Shown: in pieces, positions 43,377 through 53,732 of the stretch
Layout: the number at the start of each line of letters is the position of its first letter
How positions within the stretch are numbered: position 1 is the first letter of the stretch
From: Bifidobacterium gallicum DSM 20093 = LMG 11596
GTDB taxonomy: Bacteria > Actinomycetota > Actinomycetes > Actinomycetales > Bifidobacteriaceae
Assembly: GCF_000741205.1 (NCBI RefSeq)
Contig: NZ_JGYW01000005.1
Coordinates: 1-64,000, forward strand
Length of the DNA stretch: 64,000 bases
Reading direction: 5' to 3'
The notes under the pieces: model-generated
The model's database searches: none
The model's input: only the letters and a program-made list of their open reading frames with translations
Told to the model about the DNA's origin: nothing
Position numbers and translations under genes: made by a program

Positions 43377-46013
43377 GTGCAAGACGCCGCGCTCATCGCT
43401 CGTACTCCCCAGGAACTCGTTGGTGATCTCAACGAACAGCAAGCATTGGCCGTACAATATTCCGGGCCTGCGCTGCTGATTGGCGCCGGCGCCGGTTCCG
43501 GCAAAACACGCGTGTTGACACGCCGTATCGCTTGGATTTTGAGCCAGTTTGGCGCATGGCCGAGCCAGATATTGGCCATCACGTTCACGAACAAGGCGGC
43601 TGCCGAGATGAGGGAACGTTTGGAAGCGTTGATTGGTCCTGAAGCCCAACGCATGTGGGTGTCCACGTTCCATTCGGCCTGCGTGCGCATCTTGCGCCGC
43701 AATGGCGAGTCGGTGGGACTCAAGTCCGGCTTTTCGATTTATGACACTGCTGATTGTGAACGGCTTATCAAGCTGATTGCATCCGATTTGAACGTTGATA
43801 TCAAGCGTTTTACGCCGCGCAACATTCTGGCGCGTATCAGCGATTATAAAAACCAGCTCATCAGTTGGCAGACCCAGTTGGCTACCTATGCCGCCGATTA
43901 CAAGCCCGGTATGCGAGGCTATCAGTTCGGCCGTATCGGCAACGTTGAGGAACTCTATGCCGTCATGTACGCCGAGTACCAGCATCGGTTGCGCATGGCC
44001 AATGCTGTTGATTTTGACGATTTGATCATGCGTACGGTCGAGCTACTGCAAACCGATCCGCAAGTGGCTGACTATTACCGCAATCGTTTCCGCTTTATTC
44101 TCGTCGACGAATATCAGGACACTAATCACGCCCAATATGTGTTGATCCGCGAACTTGCAGGCATTGACCAAGCCAAGTCTGGGGGAGCGGGTGGCCGCCC
44201 GCAGGCCAGTGTGACGGTGGTAGGTGATTCGGACCAGTCCATTTATGCGTTCCGCGGTGCCGACATTTCGAACATCCAGGATTTCGAACAGGATTTCCCG
44301 AACGCCCGCACAATCATGCTCGAGCAGAACTACCGTTCGACGCAGACGATTTTGGATGCGGCCAACGCTGTCATCGCCAACAACGAGGGCCGCAAGCCCA
44401 AGAAGCTCTGGACGGCTGTGGGATCGGGCGAGTTGATCACCGGATATGCGGCCGACAACGCCCAACTTGAGGCCCACTGGATTGCGCAGGAACTGTTGCG
44501 TTTGAACACGCAAGAAGGTGTGCGCTTCTGCGACATGGCCATCATGTATCGCGCCAACGCGCAGTCTCGTGCGCTTGAGGAGGGACTCATTCGTGCGCAT
44601 GTGCCGTATCAGTTGGTCGGTGGCACGAAGTTTTACGAGCGTCGTGAGGTCAAGGACGCGATGGCTTATTTGCAAGCCATCGTCAATCCGGCTGACAACG
44701 TGAATGTCCGCCGTATTCTGAATGTGCCGAAACGCGGGCTCGGTGCTCGTGCCGAAGCGTTGGTCGCCGCCCATGCCGACGAGATTGGTGGCACGTTCTG
44801 GCAAGCGCTGGAACAAGCCGACTCGATTGAGGGCATGACGGCGCGCACGGCGAATCCGTTGCGTCGGTTCCGTGATCTCATGGTGTCGCTGCGGCAGTTT
44901 GCGGCCGAACATGATTCCAAGCCGTCCGCCATTGTTGCGCAGGTGCTCAAGGAATCCGGGCTGCTCGAGGAGCTGCGCAAGTCCGACGACCCGCAGGACG
45001 CGTCACGCGTGGAGAACCTGTCTCAGCTGCAGTCCGTAGCGGCCGAGTATGAGCAGACTACGCCCGACGCGTCTTTGGCCGGTTTTTTGGAAACGACGGC
45101 GCTTGTGGCCGACTCGGACCAGCTTCCGGGGGAACAGGAAGATACCGGCAAGGTCACGTTGATGACACTGCATACGGCCAAGGGATTGGAATATCCCGTC
45201 GTCTTCTTGACGGGCATGGAGCAGGGAACGTTCCCGCATTCGCGCGCCATGGAAGATGATACCGAACTCAGTGAAGAGCGGCGTCTTGCGTATGTGGGCA
45301 TCACACGGGCCAAACGCCATTTGTATGTCACGCGCGCTGCCGTACGCGCCCAGTGGGGACAGGCCAATGAAATGTTGCCCAGCCAGTTCCTCGACGAAAT
45401 TCCCGACAAACTTATTGATTGGAAACGTCGTGAAGCTGGTATAGAACGCATGCGTTCCAGCTGGGGCGATGATGACGACGAGTTCGGCGGTTGGGTTGAC
45501 GACGAACCGCAGGGTTTCACGTTCGGTGGTTCCTCGTTCGGTTCCGCGGCTCCTCGTAGTGCTGCCCATGATTATGATTCCTCTGGTTCGCTCCGTTCGC
45601 ATTCCCAATCCACATTCGGCGGTGGTTCCTACGGCTCGTCGCGCGGATCGCATGCCACCTTCGGGTCGCATGCCCCGCATGGGTCACGCGCCTCATACGG
45701 ATCGGGTTCATCATATGGTTCAAGCTCGTATGGTTCTCGAGGCTCAGGCCATGCATCATCGTCCCGGTCCGGCAAAGTCACAACGCGTAAAAGTGGCAAA
45801 CCAACAGCAAAACCCGCGTCGTCGATCCAAAAGAACAATGGGCTCAACATCAGTGATTTCCATGTGGGCGACAAAATCACGCATGACAAGTTTGGGCTTG
45901 GCACCGTGGTTGACACACAAGACAAAGGTGAGAATTCAGTACTGACCGTTAATTTTGGTTCCAATGGCACCAAGCGTCTGATGCTGCGAATGGCACCGAT
46001 CGAAAAGTTGTGA
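43377..46013 (+). CDS. pcrA: UvrD/PcrA-family ATP-dependent DNA helicase
   Basis: This 878-residue superfamily 1A helicase works in repair, replication restart and removal of RecA or RNA polymerase. Walker A is GAGAGSGKTRV, Walker B VDEYQDTNH, then DSDQSIYAFRGA, the LEQNYRST motif, and VTLMTLHTAKGLEYP, LAYVGITRAK in the second RecA-like half. After the helicase core comes a tail of about 90 residues very rich in Ser, Gly, Tyr and His with SYGS-like repeats (roughly 45520-45780). The protein ends in a compact Tudor-like domain (VGDKITHDKFGLGTVV...TKRLMLRMAPIEKL), which in PcrA binds RNA polymerase. The start is GTG at 43377 after GGAAGGA. Confidence 0.94.
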   Translation: MQDAALIARTPQELVGDLNEQQALAVQYSGPALLIGAGAGSGKTRVLTRRIAWILSQFGAWPSQILAITFTNKAAAEMRERLEALIGPEAQRMWVSTFHSACVRILRRNGESVGLKSGFSIYDTADCERLIKLIASDLNVDIKRFTPRNILARISDYKNQLISWQTQLATYAADYKPGMRGYQFGRIGNVEELYAVMYAEYQHRLRMANAVDFDDLIMRTVELLQTDPQVADYYRNRFRFILVDEYQDTNHAQYVLIRELAGIDQAKSGGAGGRPQASVTVVGDSDQSIYAFRGADISNIQDFEQDFPNARTIMLEQNYRSTQTILDAANAVIANNEGRKPKKLWTAVGSGELITGYAADNAQLEAHWIAQELLRLNTQEGVRFCDMAIMYRANAQSRALEEGLIRAHVPYQLVGGTKFYERREVKDAMAYLQAIVNPADNVNVRRILNVPKRGLGARAEALVAAHADEIGGTFWQALEQADSIEGMTARTANPLRRFRDLMVSLRQFAAEHDSKPSAIVAQVLKESGLLEELRKSDDPQDASRVENLSQLQSVAAEYEQTTPDASLAGFLETTALVADSDQLPGEQEDTGKVTLMTLHTAKGLEYPVVFLTGMEQGTFPHSRAMEDDTELSEERRLAYVGITRAKRHLYVTRAAVRAQWGQANEMLPSQFLDEIPDKLIDWKRREAGIERMRSSWGDDDDEFGGWVDDEPQGFTFGGSSFGSAAPRSAAHDYDSSGSLRSHSQSTFGGGSYGSSRGSHATFGSHAPHGSRASYGSGSSYGSSSYGSRGSGHASSSRSGKVTTRKSGKPTAKPASSIQKNNGLNISDFHVGDKITHDKFGLGTVVDTQDKGENSVLTVNFGSNGTKRLMLRMAPIEKL

Positions 46014-46246
46014 TCAACACCACGGTGATTCATCCGGCCATAGGTGTAGGGTTGTCGATTGGTGTGTTCCGGCCGGAATGCACCGTCTGGAGTCACAGCC
46101 CATCAGTGGGTCGGCGGCCATGTGATGGCCGTTCGTGTTGCGGCACGATGAAGCACTGGAGAGGCCGACTCAGCGGATGTGCATCGTTCATGATGCGCAT
46201 TCGTTCCGTTCAGACAACGACAGATTCAACCAAAGGAAATTGAACA

Positions 46247-46873
46247 ATGACGAACGTTCAGCGTTCCCGCCGTCAGGTGCGTCTTTCCCGCGCCCTGGGC
46301 ATTGCACTGACCCCCAAGGCTCAGCGCATTTTCGAAAAGCGTCCATACGCTCCTGGTGAGCATGGCCGTACGCGCCGTCGCACTGAGTCCGATTACGCCG
46401 TGCGTCTGCGCGAGAAGCAGCGTCTGCGCGCTCAGTATGGTATCTCGGAGAAGCAGCTGCGCGCTGCCTACGAGAAGGGCACCCACACCGCCGGCCAGAC
46501 CGGTAACGCCATGCTGACCGACCTTGAGACCCGTCTTGACGCCCTCGTGCTGCGTGCCGGCATTGCACGTACCACGGCTCAGGCCCGTCAGTTCGTGGTC
46601 CATCGCCACATCCTCGTGGACGGCAACATTGTGGATCGCCCGTCCTACCGCGTCAAGCCCGGCCAGACCATCCAGGTCAAGCCGAAGAGCCAGACGATGG
46701 TTCCATTCCAGATCGCTGCTGAAGGCGTGCACCGCGATGTGCTGCCTCCGGTTCCGGGCTACCTGGACGTGAACCTGCCTTCCTTGAAGGCTACCCTGAC
46801 GCGCAAGCCTGAGGCCGAGGAAATCCCGGTGCAGGTGAACATCCAGTACGTGGTCGAATTCTACGCCCGCTGA
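46247..46873 (+). CDS. rpsD: 30S ribosomal protein S4
   Basis: This 208-residue ribosomal protein S4 is one of the first proteins to bind 16S rRNA in 30S assembly. The N-terminal part has TPKAQRIFEKRPYAPGEHG and the S4 RNA-binding domain reads LETRLDALVLRAGIARTTAQARQFVVHRHI. No zinc-binding cysteines are present, so it is the zinc-independent type. AAAGGA precedes the ATG. It is monocistronic here, with a strong terminator at 46924, and is not in the alpha operon, as in other actinobacteria of this group. Codon usage is biased as in highly expressed genes. The 233 bases upstream may include an S4-responsive leader, but I see no clear structure. Confidence 0.97.
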   Translation: MTNVQRSRRQVRLSRALGIALTPKAQRIFEKRPYAPGEHGRTRRRTESDYAVRLREKQRLRAQYGISEKQLRAAYEKGTHTAGQTGNAMLTDLETRLDALVLRAGIARTTAQARQFVVHRHILVDGNIVDRPSYRVKPGQTIQVKPKSQTMVPFQIAAEGVHRDVLPPVPGYLDVNLPSLKATLTRKPEAEEIPVQVNIQYVVEFYAR

Positions 46874-46923
46874 TCTGGATCCACATACTGTAAATCAATA
46901 CAGCATAAGGACATACATACCGA

Positions 46924-46952
46924 GAAAAGCCCCGCTTTATGCGGGGCTTTTC
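46924..46952 (+). terminator. Terminator of rpsD
   Basis: GAAAAGCCCCGC pairs with GCGGGGCTTTTC around TTTAT. It is a symmetrical A-stem-T terminator that can work in both directions. Confidence 0.9.
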
Positions 46953-47066
46953 CCGTTGTGACGGCATATAACGCCACAAGGTGACTCTGGTGACGCATGC
47001 CATTCGTGAGGCGATGGCATGGCGGTATGGTGGCCATGTCGAGGCTACGGCAATAGCAAAGGCGAG

Positions 47067-47438
47067 TCAGTCGGCACCGATGACGGACGAGACGATGCCG
47101 GAAACGATGGACATGATCAGCGAACCGAGCACGGCCCACCGGAAGCCGCCGATTGTGACACCCACATGGAACAGTGAGGACACCAACCATGATGCCAGTT
47201 CCATGATGAACACCCAGTTGAGCACGAGCGCAAAAATGCCGGACGTCAAGAACGTCAACGGCAGTGACAGCAGATTGACGATCGGGCGGATGGAAGCGTC
47301 CAGCAAAGCCATGAACAGCGCAAACGCGGCGACGCCAAGGACAGGCGGCGAACCGATGGCGGTAAAGCCCGGCAACAGCGCGACCATGATGGCCGCGGCG
47401 ATGGTCAGAACAAGCCAACGAACAATGAAATGTGACAC
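47067..47438 (-). CDS. Phage holin family 4 (superfamily IV) small membrane protein
   Basis: This 123-residue protein has four hydrophobic helices and belongs to the PF04020 group, named after mycobacterial phage holins but found as a chromosomal gene in many actinobacteria. Diagnostic parts are FIVRWLVLTIAAAIMVALLPG at the N-terminus (cited in part) and the DASIRPIVNLLSLPLT loop. The start is GTG at 47438. No lysin or other phage gene is nearby, so it is a housekeeping membrane protein of unknown role and not prophage. It is divergent from the histidine phosphatase gene with only 44 bases between them. Confidence 0.88.
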   Translation of the reverse strand: MSHFIVRWLVLTIAAAIMVALLPGFTAIGSPPVLGVAAFALFMALLDASIRPIVNLLSLPLTFLTSGIFALVLNWVFIMELASWLVSSLFHVGVTIGGFRWAVLGSLIMSIVSGIVSSVIGAD

Positions 47439-47482
47439 AGCTACCAGTATGCCGTATTGCGCACGTCATGCGTGCAATAATC

Positions 47483-48169
47483 ATGACTATGCGTATTCAT
47501 CTGCATCTGGTCCGTCATGGACAAACGTTTTTTAACCGATACAACAGACTGCAAGGATGGTCGAACTCGCCATTGACCCCAAGTGGTATCGCCGATGCCG
47601 ACGTGGCCGGGCATACATTGGCCGGATTCGATTTTGCGGCAGCGTATTGTTCCGACACTACGCGTGCCCAAATCACGGCGCAACGTATTCTCGATATCAA
47701 CGAAGCAGCCGGTCATAAGCGACCCACGTTGATCAGCGACATGCATTTCCGCGAGCAATCGTACGGCTATTTTGAAGGCCAGGATATGAATATGGCGTGG
47801 TTGGCGGCGGGTGGTCCACATGGGGCACCAACATACAACGCCATAGTTGAGCGTTATGGGCTTGCGGCCACGAGGGATTTTCTCAAGGAAGCCGACCCGT
47901 TCCATGATGCCGAATCAGATGCGGAGTACTGGTCCCGAGTAGAAGAGGGGTTCGCGCTGATTGGTTCCAATCCTGTCTTGAAGGATGGCGACCATGTGTT
48001 GCAAATATCACACGGCAATACGTTGTTGAGCCTCATGCACCGGTTCGCGCCAGCAGGTTACGACCTGTCCCAACGGCCTCGCAATGGATCGCATACTTGG
48101 CTCGATATTGACTTCACACGTCCATTGGATGACGCAGTGATCGTGGTGGCCTATGACGAACGGCCCTAA
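47483..48169 (+). CDS. Histidine phosphatase family protein (phosphoglycerate mutase-like)
   Basis: This protein of about 228 residues has the RHG signature LVRHGQTFFNR, with the phospho-acceptor His, and the second active-site region QISHGNTLLSLM. The acid REQSYGYFEG segment lies between. The insertion after FEGQDMNMAWL resembles broad-specificity phosphatases and not true phosphoglycerate mutases, so the substrate is open. ATGs at 47483 and 47489 are in frame. No ribosome site is visible, which fits a leaderless or nearly leaderless message from the compact divergent promoter shared with the holin-like gene. Confidence 0.88.
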   Translation: MTMRIHLHLVRHGQTFFNRYNRLQGWSNSPLTPSGIADADVAGHTLAGFDFAAAYCSDTTRAQITAQRILDINEAAGHKRPTLISDMHFREQSYGYFEGQDMNMAWLAAGGPHGAPTYNAIVERYGLAATRDFLKEADPFHDAESDAEYWSRVEEGFALIGSNPVLKDGDHVLQISHGNTLLSLMHRFAPAGYDLSQRPRNGSHTWLDIDFTRPLDDAVIVVAYDERP

Positions 48170-48313
48170 CATATCCAGCGTTTGGCCTGTATCATGGTGA
48201 GCGCATGCCATGGCCGTAAAAGGCTGTGCGTCTTGCCATCTGGTTACTGTAAGCGCGTAGGTTGAGTCGTAACGATGCTCGTTCGGCTCCGCAACGGGAA
48301 AGAGGTGCCCAAG

Positions 48314-48733
48314 ATGGGTATTGGTGAAATCGCAGGTCTGATTGCTGCCATCGTGTTCGCAATATTGGCTGGATTCCTCATTTATCCGCTGATTCGTTTG
48401 GGCAAGCTGTTCGACCAGATGGCTCAGACAATCAAGGACACTGGCGATCATGCGATTCCGGCTCTTGACGAAGGCGTGACCACGGTCAAGCAAGTCAACA
48501 AATCGCTCGCTGATGTCAATGACATTTCTCAAGCGGCTTCGACCACGGCCAACAATATTGGCGCACTGACGAATCTGTACGGTTCGTTCCTGGGCAAGCC
48601 GATTATCAAGATCGCGTCGATTTTCTACGCCATCAAGACCACCGCGCGTTCGTTCATGGACGCCAAGGCATCCAAGGCGCCTGCAGCGGATGCAGCCGCC
48701 GTTGACGCCACCGAACCCATGAAGGAGGCCTGA
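48314..48733 (+). CDS. DUF948 membrane-anchored protein
   Basis: This 139-residue protein has one N-terminal transmembrane helix (IGEIAGLIAAIVFAILAGF) followed by a long amphipathic helix region (KLFDQMAQTIKDTGDHAI...NKSLADVNDISQ) and an Ala-rich tail ending EPMKEA. This matches the DUF948 family of small envelope proteins, which is often found just before alaS in actinobacteria. The start at 48314 has AGAGG upstream; a longer frame from 48275 is less likely. Its TGA overlaps the next ATG (TGATG), so the two proteins are translationally coupled. The function is unknown. Confidence 0.85.
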   Translation: MGIGEIAGLIAAIVFAILAGFLIYPLIRLGKLFDQMAQTIKDTGDHAIPALDEGVTTVKQVNKSLADVNDISQAASTTANNIGALTNLYGSFLGKPIIKIASIFYAIKTTARSFMDAKASKAPAADAAAVDATEPMKEA

Positions 48734-48972
48734 TGTTCAAACGATTGTTCTGGATCGGACTGGGAGTCGCCACAGGCGTGCTCGCAGTCAGCAAAGCACA
48801 GGCCTATGTGAAGGCCAACACCCCAGATCAGGCACGTCAGTTCGTGCTTGGCCCTGACCAGGATCATGTGGCAATGCGCACGTTAGAGGGACTCATCACC
48901 GAGTTCAAGACCGCGCAGCGCACCCGTGAAGCCCAACTCAACCAGCAGTATTCCGGCATCATCAAAGACTAA
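48733..48972 (+). CDS. Small membrane-anchored protein upstream of alaS (DUF6167-like)
   Basis: This 79-residue protein has an N-terminal hydrophobic segment ([18 protein letters not shown]) and a helical charged remainder. It overlaps the DUF948 stop by one base and ends 14 bases before alaS, so the three genes form one unit. GGAGG lies just before the ATG within the previous gene. The same small gene precedes alaS in other actinobacteria, so the order is conserved, but no function is known. Confidence 0.8.
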   Translation: MFKRLFWIGLGVATGVLAVSKAQAYVKANTPDQARQFVLGPDQDHVAMRTLEGLITEFKTAQRTREAQLNQQYSGIIKD

Positions 48973-48986
48973 GGATTGCAATCTTC

Positions 48987-51680
48987 ATGCGTACAGCCGA
49001 GATCGCCAAGCGATACCTCAATTACTTCGAACAGCAAGGCCATTTGGTAGTGCCTTCCGCTTCGCTTATCTCCCCGAATCCCACCACGTTGTTCACGATT
49101 GCCGGTATGGTGCCGTTCATCCCGTATCTGATGGGTGAGCAGACGCCGCCAAGCCATCGTATGGCGTCCAACCAGAAGTGCGTGCGCACGCTCGACATTG
49201 ACGAGGTTGGCAAGACCACAAGGCATGGCACGTTCTTCCAGATGCTCGGCAACTTCTCCTTCGGTGATTACTTCAAGGAAGAAGCCATCCACTACGCCTA
49301 TGACTTGTTGACGATGCCGCAAGACCAAGGTGGCCTGGGCTTCGACAAAGACAAACTGTGGATGACCACATTCACTGACGATGATGAAGCACGCGCCTTG
49401 TGGCGTAATGAGGGCGTGGATCCTGAACACATTCAGATTCTGGGCATGGAAGACAACTTCTGGACCACAGGCGGCCCCGGCCCTGGCGGTCCATGCTCCG
49501 AAATCTATGTGGATCGCGGCCCTGAGTACGGCGTTGAGGGTGGCCCGATCGCCGATGAAAACCGATACATCGAGATTTGGGATCTCGTGTTCGAGAACTT
49601 CATGGTCGACAACGTCAAATCGAAAACCGATTTGCATATTGTGGGTGAGCTTGCCCATAAGAACATTGATACGGGTGCCGGTCTTGAACGTGTGGCGTAC
49701 TTGCTGCAGGGCAAGCAAAACATCTATGAAACCGACGAAGTCTACCCGGTCATCGAAGCGTGTGAGAAAATAACGGGTATCAAGTATGGCGACGACAAGG
49801 ACGCGGATGTCAAGTTCCGCGTGGTCGCCGACCATGTGCGCTCCGCGTTGATGATCATGAGCGATGGCGTGCGTCCAAGCAACGCGGGCCGCGGTTATGT
49901 GCTGCGTCGTCTGATTCGTCGCACGGTGGAAGCAATGCGCGTGCTGGGCTACCAGGATCCTGTGATGCCACAGCTGCTGCCGGTGTCCGAAGCCGCCATG
50001 GAACCGAACTATCCTGAACTGGCTGCCACGTTCAAGGACGTGTCCGAAGCCGCCTATGGTGAGGAAGACGCGTTCCGTCGCACCTTGACCAACGGTATCG
50101 AGATTTTCGACATGGCTGTCAAGAAGGCCAAGGATGAAGACACCGACTCTACTGAGCCTGCTGTCATCACGGGTGACACGGCGTTCCAACTGCACGATAC
50201 CTACGGTTTCCCGATCGAGCTGACCTTGGAGATGGCTGCCGAGCAGGGCGTGAAGGTTGACGAGGCCAAGTTCCGCGAGCTCATGGCTGAGCAAAAGTCG
50301 CGTGCACGGCAGGACGCGCTCAAGAAGCGTCACAACGTGGATTTGAGCGAATACGATGACTTCAAGAAGACGCTGGAGAGCCCGATTGTGTTCGAAGGCT
50401 ACACCGAAGTCAGCACGCGTTCACGTGTCATCGGCATCATGAAGGAAGGCGAAGGGTCGGTTCCTGCCGTCACGGCGCCGGCTACGGTGGAAGTCATTCT
50501 TGACCACACGCCGTTCTATGCCGAAGCCGGTGGCCAGCTGGCTGATGAGGGCACCATCATTGCCGATGATGGTGCTGTGCTTGAAGTTGATGATGTGCAA
50601 AAGCCGATCAAGGATTTGATTGTGCATCAGTGCCGTCTCGTGGAAGGCACGCTGGTGGTTGGTGCCGATGTGACAGCATCCATCGATATTGAGCGCCGTG
50701 GCGCTATTGCGCGTGCCCATACGGCCACGCACATTGTGCACAAGGCATTGCGCGAGGAACTCGGCCCCCACGCCACACAGCGTGGTTCCGAGGATGCTCC
50801 GAACCGTCTGCGTTTTGATTTCCAGTGGTCGAGCGCTCCAAGCAAGGACCTGATGAACTCGGTGGAAGCGCGAGTCAATGAACGTCTGCGTGACAACTTG
50901 CGTGTGTCCACGCAAGAGATGAAGTTCGATGACGCCATCGCGTTGGGTGCCATGCATCTGTTTGGCGAAAAGTATGGCGACATTGTGCGCGTGGTCACGA
51001 TTGGCGACGACGGATGGAGCCGTGAGCTTTGCGGTGGTACGCACGTCGATTATGCGGGCAAGATCGGCCAGATCAACATCATGTCCGAAGCCTCGATCGG
51101 TTCGGGTGTGCGCCGTGTGGACGCATTGGTAGGCCAGAGCGCCTATGACTTCAGCGCCCGCGAACACGCGCTGGTTTCGCAGTTGTCCGATACGCTCAAT
51201 GCGCGTCCTGACGAGTTGGCTGACCGTATCAACACATTGCTCGGCAAGCTCAAGGAATCCGATCGCCGTCTGTCGGCCATGTATGAATCACAGCTGAGCC
51301 TGATGGTTCCTGACTTGGTGCAGCAAACCAAGCAAGCCAACGACACGGTGCTCGTCGCGGTCAAGAACGTCGGCCATTTCGGCTCATTCGACTCGTTGCG
51401 CAAGACAGTGATGGATGTGCGTAACCGCCTCGGCGCAGATAAGCCTGTGGTGGTGGCGTTGGCTGGTTTGACTGATGATGACAAGCCGATGATCGCCGTA
51501 GCAACCAATGAGGCTGCGCGCGAGCAAGGCATCAAGGCTGGTGCATTGGTCAGCGCCGCAGCCAAGACGCTGGGCGGTGGTGGCGGCGGCAAGCCTGACT
51601 TCGCCCAAGGCGGCGGCTCCGACGCTCCAAAGATTGACGACGCGTTGGCCAACCTCAAGGCACAAGTGCTGCAGGCGTGA
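48987..51680 (+). CDS. alaS: Alanyl-tRNA synthetase
   Basis: This 897-residue class IIc synthetase charges tRNA-Ala and edits mischarged serine or glycine. The catalytic core has [29 protein letters not shown] and the [13 protein letters not shown] loop. The editing domain has the zinc-binding HTATH and CGGTH motifs. The C-terminal C-Ala domain has a GGGGGG stretch ([16 protein letters not shown]). AAGGA lies before the ATG at 48987. It is the third gene of a unit with DUF948 and the small anchored protein, and is followed by a terminator at 51746. Confidence 0.97.
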   Translation: MRTAEIAKRYLNYFEQQGHLVVPSASLISPNPTTLFTIAGMVPFIPYLMGEQTPPSHRMASNQKCVRTLDIDEVGKTTRHGTFFQMLGNFSFGDYFKEEAIHYAYDLLTMPQDQGGLGFDKDKLWMTTFTDDDEARALWRNEGVDPEHIQILGMEDNFWTTGGPGPGGPCSEIYVDRGPEYGVEGGPIADENRYIEIWDLVFENFMVDNVKSKTDLHIVGELAHKNIDTGAGLERVAYLLQGKQNIYETDEVYPVIEACEKITGIKYGDDKDADVKFRVVADHVRSALMIMSDGVRPSNAGRGYVLRRLIRRTVEAMRVLGYQDPVMPQLLPVSEAAMEPNYPELAATFKDVSEAAYGEEDAFRRTLTNGIEIFDMAVKKAKDEDTDSTEPAVITGDTAFQLHDTYGFPIELTLEMAAEQGVKVDEAKFRELMAEQKSRARQDALKKRHNVDLSEYDDFKKTLESPIVFEGYTEVSTRSRVIGIMKEGEGSVPAVTAPATVEVILDHTPFYAEAGGQLADEGTIIADDGAVLEVDDVQKPIKDLIVHQCRLVEGTLVVGADVTASIDIERRGAIARAHTATHIVHKALREELGPHATQRGSEDAPNRLRFDFQWSSAPSKDLMNSVEARVNERLRDNLRVSTQEMKFDDAIALGAMHLFGEKYGDIVRVVTIGDDGWSRELCGGTHVDYAGKIGQINIMSEASIGSGVRRVDALVGQSAYDFSAREHALVSQLSDTLNARPDELADRINTLLGKLKESDRRLSAMYESQLSLMVPDLVQQTKQANDTVLVAVKNVGHFGSFDSLRKTVMDVRNRLGADKPVVVALAGLTDDDKPMIAVATNEAAREQGIKAGALVSAAAKTLGGGGGGKPDFAQGGGSDAPKIDDALANLKAQVLQA

Positions 51681-51745
51681 GAGGTCGATGATGAGCATGA
51701 TGGCAACAGCATATGGGCATGATGCTCATCACATCCCCACATGGT

Positions 51746-51785
51746 GATGATGCCCCGATTGGTGCATACCGATCGGGGCATCATC
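51746..51785 (+). terminator. Terminator of alaS
   Basis: GATGATGCCCCGAT pairs with ATCGGGGCATCATC, and the inner GGT/ACC extends the stem. It lies 66 bases past the stop. The tail is not T-rich. Confidence 0.7.
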
Positions 51786-51906
51786 ATGGGTAGTGCAGTG
51801 TTTGACGGATTGTCGCACACAGGTGTTGTGGCGGAAGGCTACATGGCTGATTGCTGTTTGCTATGCTGCCAGGCATCGTTCATACGTACAGGAAGGATGA
51901 ACAACA

Positions 51907-52377
51907 TTGGTTTGGCTTGGTCTTGATTTGGGCAATGCCCGCATAGGGACGGCCTTGTCTGATCCGCAACTGACGTTTGCACACCCTGCGGGCAATATCA
52001 CTGTGCGGGGCAATTATGGTGTCGAATTCGATGAAGTGCTGGCCATCATTGAAGACGAGCAAGTGGATCATGTGGTGGTGGGGTTGCCGTTGCAACTTGA
52101 CGGCACGGAAGGCGCCAGCGCGCGCAAGGCGCGCACGTGGGTGAGAGAGCTGATTCATCGGCTTGTGCAAGAAGTGGCAGACCCACGCAGTGGCATTACA
52201 ACCATGCCCAGTGTTACGCTATGTGATGAACGGCTCACAACGGTGGATGCACATCGGCGTTTGCATGATGCACAGGTGCAGGGACGCAACCACAGAGCCA
52301 TGGTCGATCAACAGTCGGCAGTGGAGATTCTCCAATCCGCTTTAGACCAAGCCGGCAGCGACCATCAGCAAGCGTGA
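51907..52377 (+). CDS. ruvX: Putative pre-16S rRNA nuclease YqgF/RuvX
   Basis: This 156-residue RNase H-like protein of the YqgF family takes part in 16S rRNA 5'-end maturation and was once proposed as a Holliday junction resolvase. The active-site acids are in WLGLDLGNARIGTAL, VVVGLPLQLDG and LCDERLTTVDA. The start codon is TTG at 51907, nine bases after GGAAGGA; an ATG seven bases earlier is in another frame. It lies between alaS and mltG, a common order in actinobacteria. Confidence 0.9.
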   Translation: MVWLGLDLGNARIGTALSDPQLTFAHPAGNITVRGNYGVEFDEVLAIIEDEQVDHVVVGLPLQLDGTEGASARKARTWVRELIHRLVQEVADPRSGITTMPSVTLCDERLTTVDAHRRLHDAQVQGRNHRAMVDQQSAVEILQSALDQAGSDHQQA

Positions 52378-52400
52378 TACGGCTTGAGCCGGTATGAGGC

Positions 52401-53633
52401 GTGAACAACGATCAAGAGGTGACAAGAGTGACAGATGGCGATCTGCACGATTTCTTCGAGCAGAATACGACATGGGACGATGGTTCACATATCGAACACC
52501 ATGATGATGGTCATGATGGCAATGGCGCTTATGCGCCGCCACGCCCACCCAGGTCCCGTCGTGCGATGCGAGCAAGGCGCAAGGCGCGCCAACGCCATCG
52601 TATCGTTGCCATCGTGGTATCCATTGCAGTTCTGGCGTTGCTGGTCGTTGGCGGTATTGTTGCAGTCAAGGCGTTGAAAAATTGGCAGTCAGGGCAAACG
52701 AACCAAGCCGTCGTTGATGATTATCCGGGTCCCGGTACGAGCGATGTACAATTCTCGGTGGAAACCGGGCAAGGTGCCGATCAAATCGCACAAAACCTCG
52801 TTGATGCAGGCATTATCAAATCAGCGGCAGCATTTACCTCAGTAGTCGCAGCCAACCATTTGACGTTGTATCCTGGCACATTCCCGATGAAACTGCAGAT
52901 GAAAGCATCGGATGCGGCCACAATCCTTTCAAACCAAGGCAATGCTGCAGGATTCCTTGAGGTGCGCCCAGGGGAACGTGATACCGATGTGATTGCCAAC
53001 GCGGCCAAGGTCAGCGGCATACCGCAAGAGGAATTCCAAAAGATTCTTGACAATAAGGGATCGGGCATTCTGCCTGCCGAAGCCAACGGGTCATTCGAAG
53101 GTTGGCTTGAACCAGGATCCTATGATGTGGCCAAAGAGAACGACGCCACACAAATCCTGCGCACGATGGTCGAAGCGCGCATTGCCAAACTTGATGAACT
53201 GGGCGTGCCGCAAGGTCAAGAACGTGAACGGTTGCTGATTATCGCCTCCATCGCCGAGGCTGAAGTCAATTTGCCTGAATACTACGGCAAAGTCACACGC
53301 GTGATTGACAATCGCTTGGCCAAAGACATGACCTTGGGCATGGATTCCACAGTCGCCTATGGATTGCACACCACGGGCAACATGCTGACCAATGAGCAAT
53401 TGGCTGATGCGTCCAACCCTTACAACACGCGTGTCAACAAGGGCTTGCCACCCACACCAATCAGCAATCCGGGCGATAATGCGATTCAAGCGGCATTGCA
53501 TCCTGAAGACGGTGATTGGCTGTATTTTGTGACGGTGAACCTGAAGACGGGTGAAACCAAGTTCACCGACAATGACGAACAATTCCAGCAGTATGTGCAG
53601 GAATACAAAACCAATAACCCTGACGCGAGTTAG
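52401..53633 (+). CDS. mltG: Endolytic murein transglycosylase MltG
   Basis: This protein of about 400 residues is a YceG/MltG peptidoglycan glycosidase that cuts nascent glycan strands. The cytoplasmic N-terminus is acidic, then basic (RRAMRARRKARQRHR), and is followed by one membrane helix (IVAIVVSIAVLALLVVGG). The extracellular YceG domain has the catalytic Glu in IIASIAEAEVN and the NPYNTR...GLPPTPISNPG signature. GTG starts at 52401, 52419 and 52428 are in frame; the last two have AAGAGG upstream, and 52401 is kept as the longest. It follows ruvX by 23 bases and is likely co-transcribed with it. Confidence 0.92.
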   Translation: MNNDQEVTRVTDGDLHDFFEQNTTWDDGSHIEHHDDGHDGNGAYAPPRPPRSRRAMRARRKARQRHRIVAIVVSIAVLALLVVGGIVAVKALKNWQSGQTNQAVVDDYPGPGTSDVQFSVETGQGADQIAQNLVDAGIIKSAAAFTSVVAANHLTLYPGTFPMKLQMKASDAATILSNQGNAAGFLEVRPGERDTDVIANAAKVSGIPQEEFQKILDNKGSGILPAEANGSFEGWLEPGSYDVAKENDATQILRTMVEARIAKLDELGVPQGQERERLLIIASIAEAEVNLPEYYGKVTRVIDNRLAKDMTLGMDSTVAYGLHTTGNMLTNEQLADASNPYNTRVNKGLPPTPISNPGDNAIQAALHPEDGDWLYFVTVNLKTGETKFTDNDEQFQQYVQEYKTNNPDAS

Positions 53634-53732
53634 TGTCAGTCCATAAGCACATACCGAGCATGACCATGGTGAGGTCAGTTTGAATCAGCCGTGATGGCGA
53701 GTGCAGCCATGGTCATATCGGAGTGAATCCCA

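Noticed and set aside
47067-47438. Prophage, suggested by a holin-family protein
   Set aside because: The protein is the chromosomal PF04020 type, and no lysin, capsid, integrase or attachment site is nearby.
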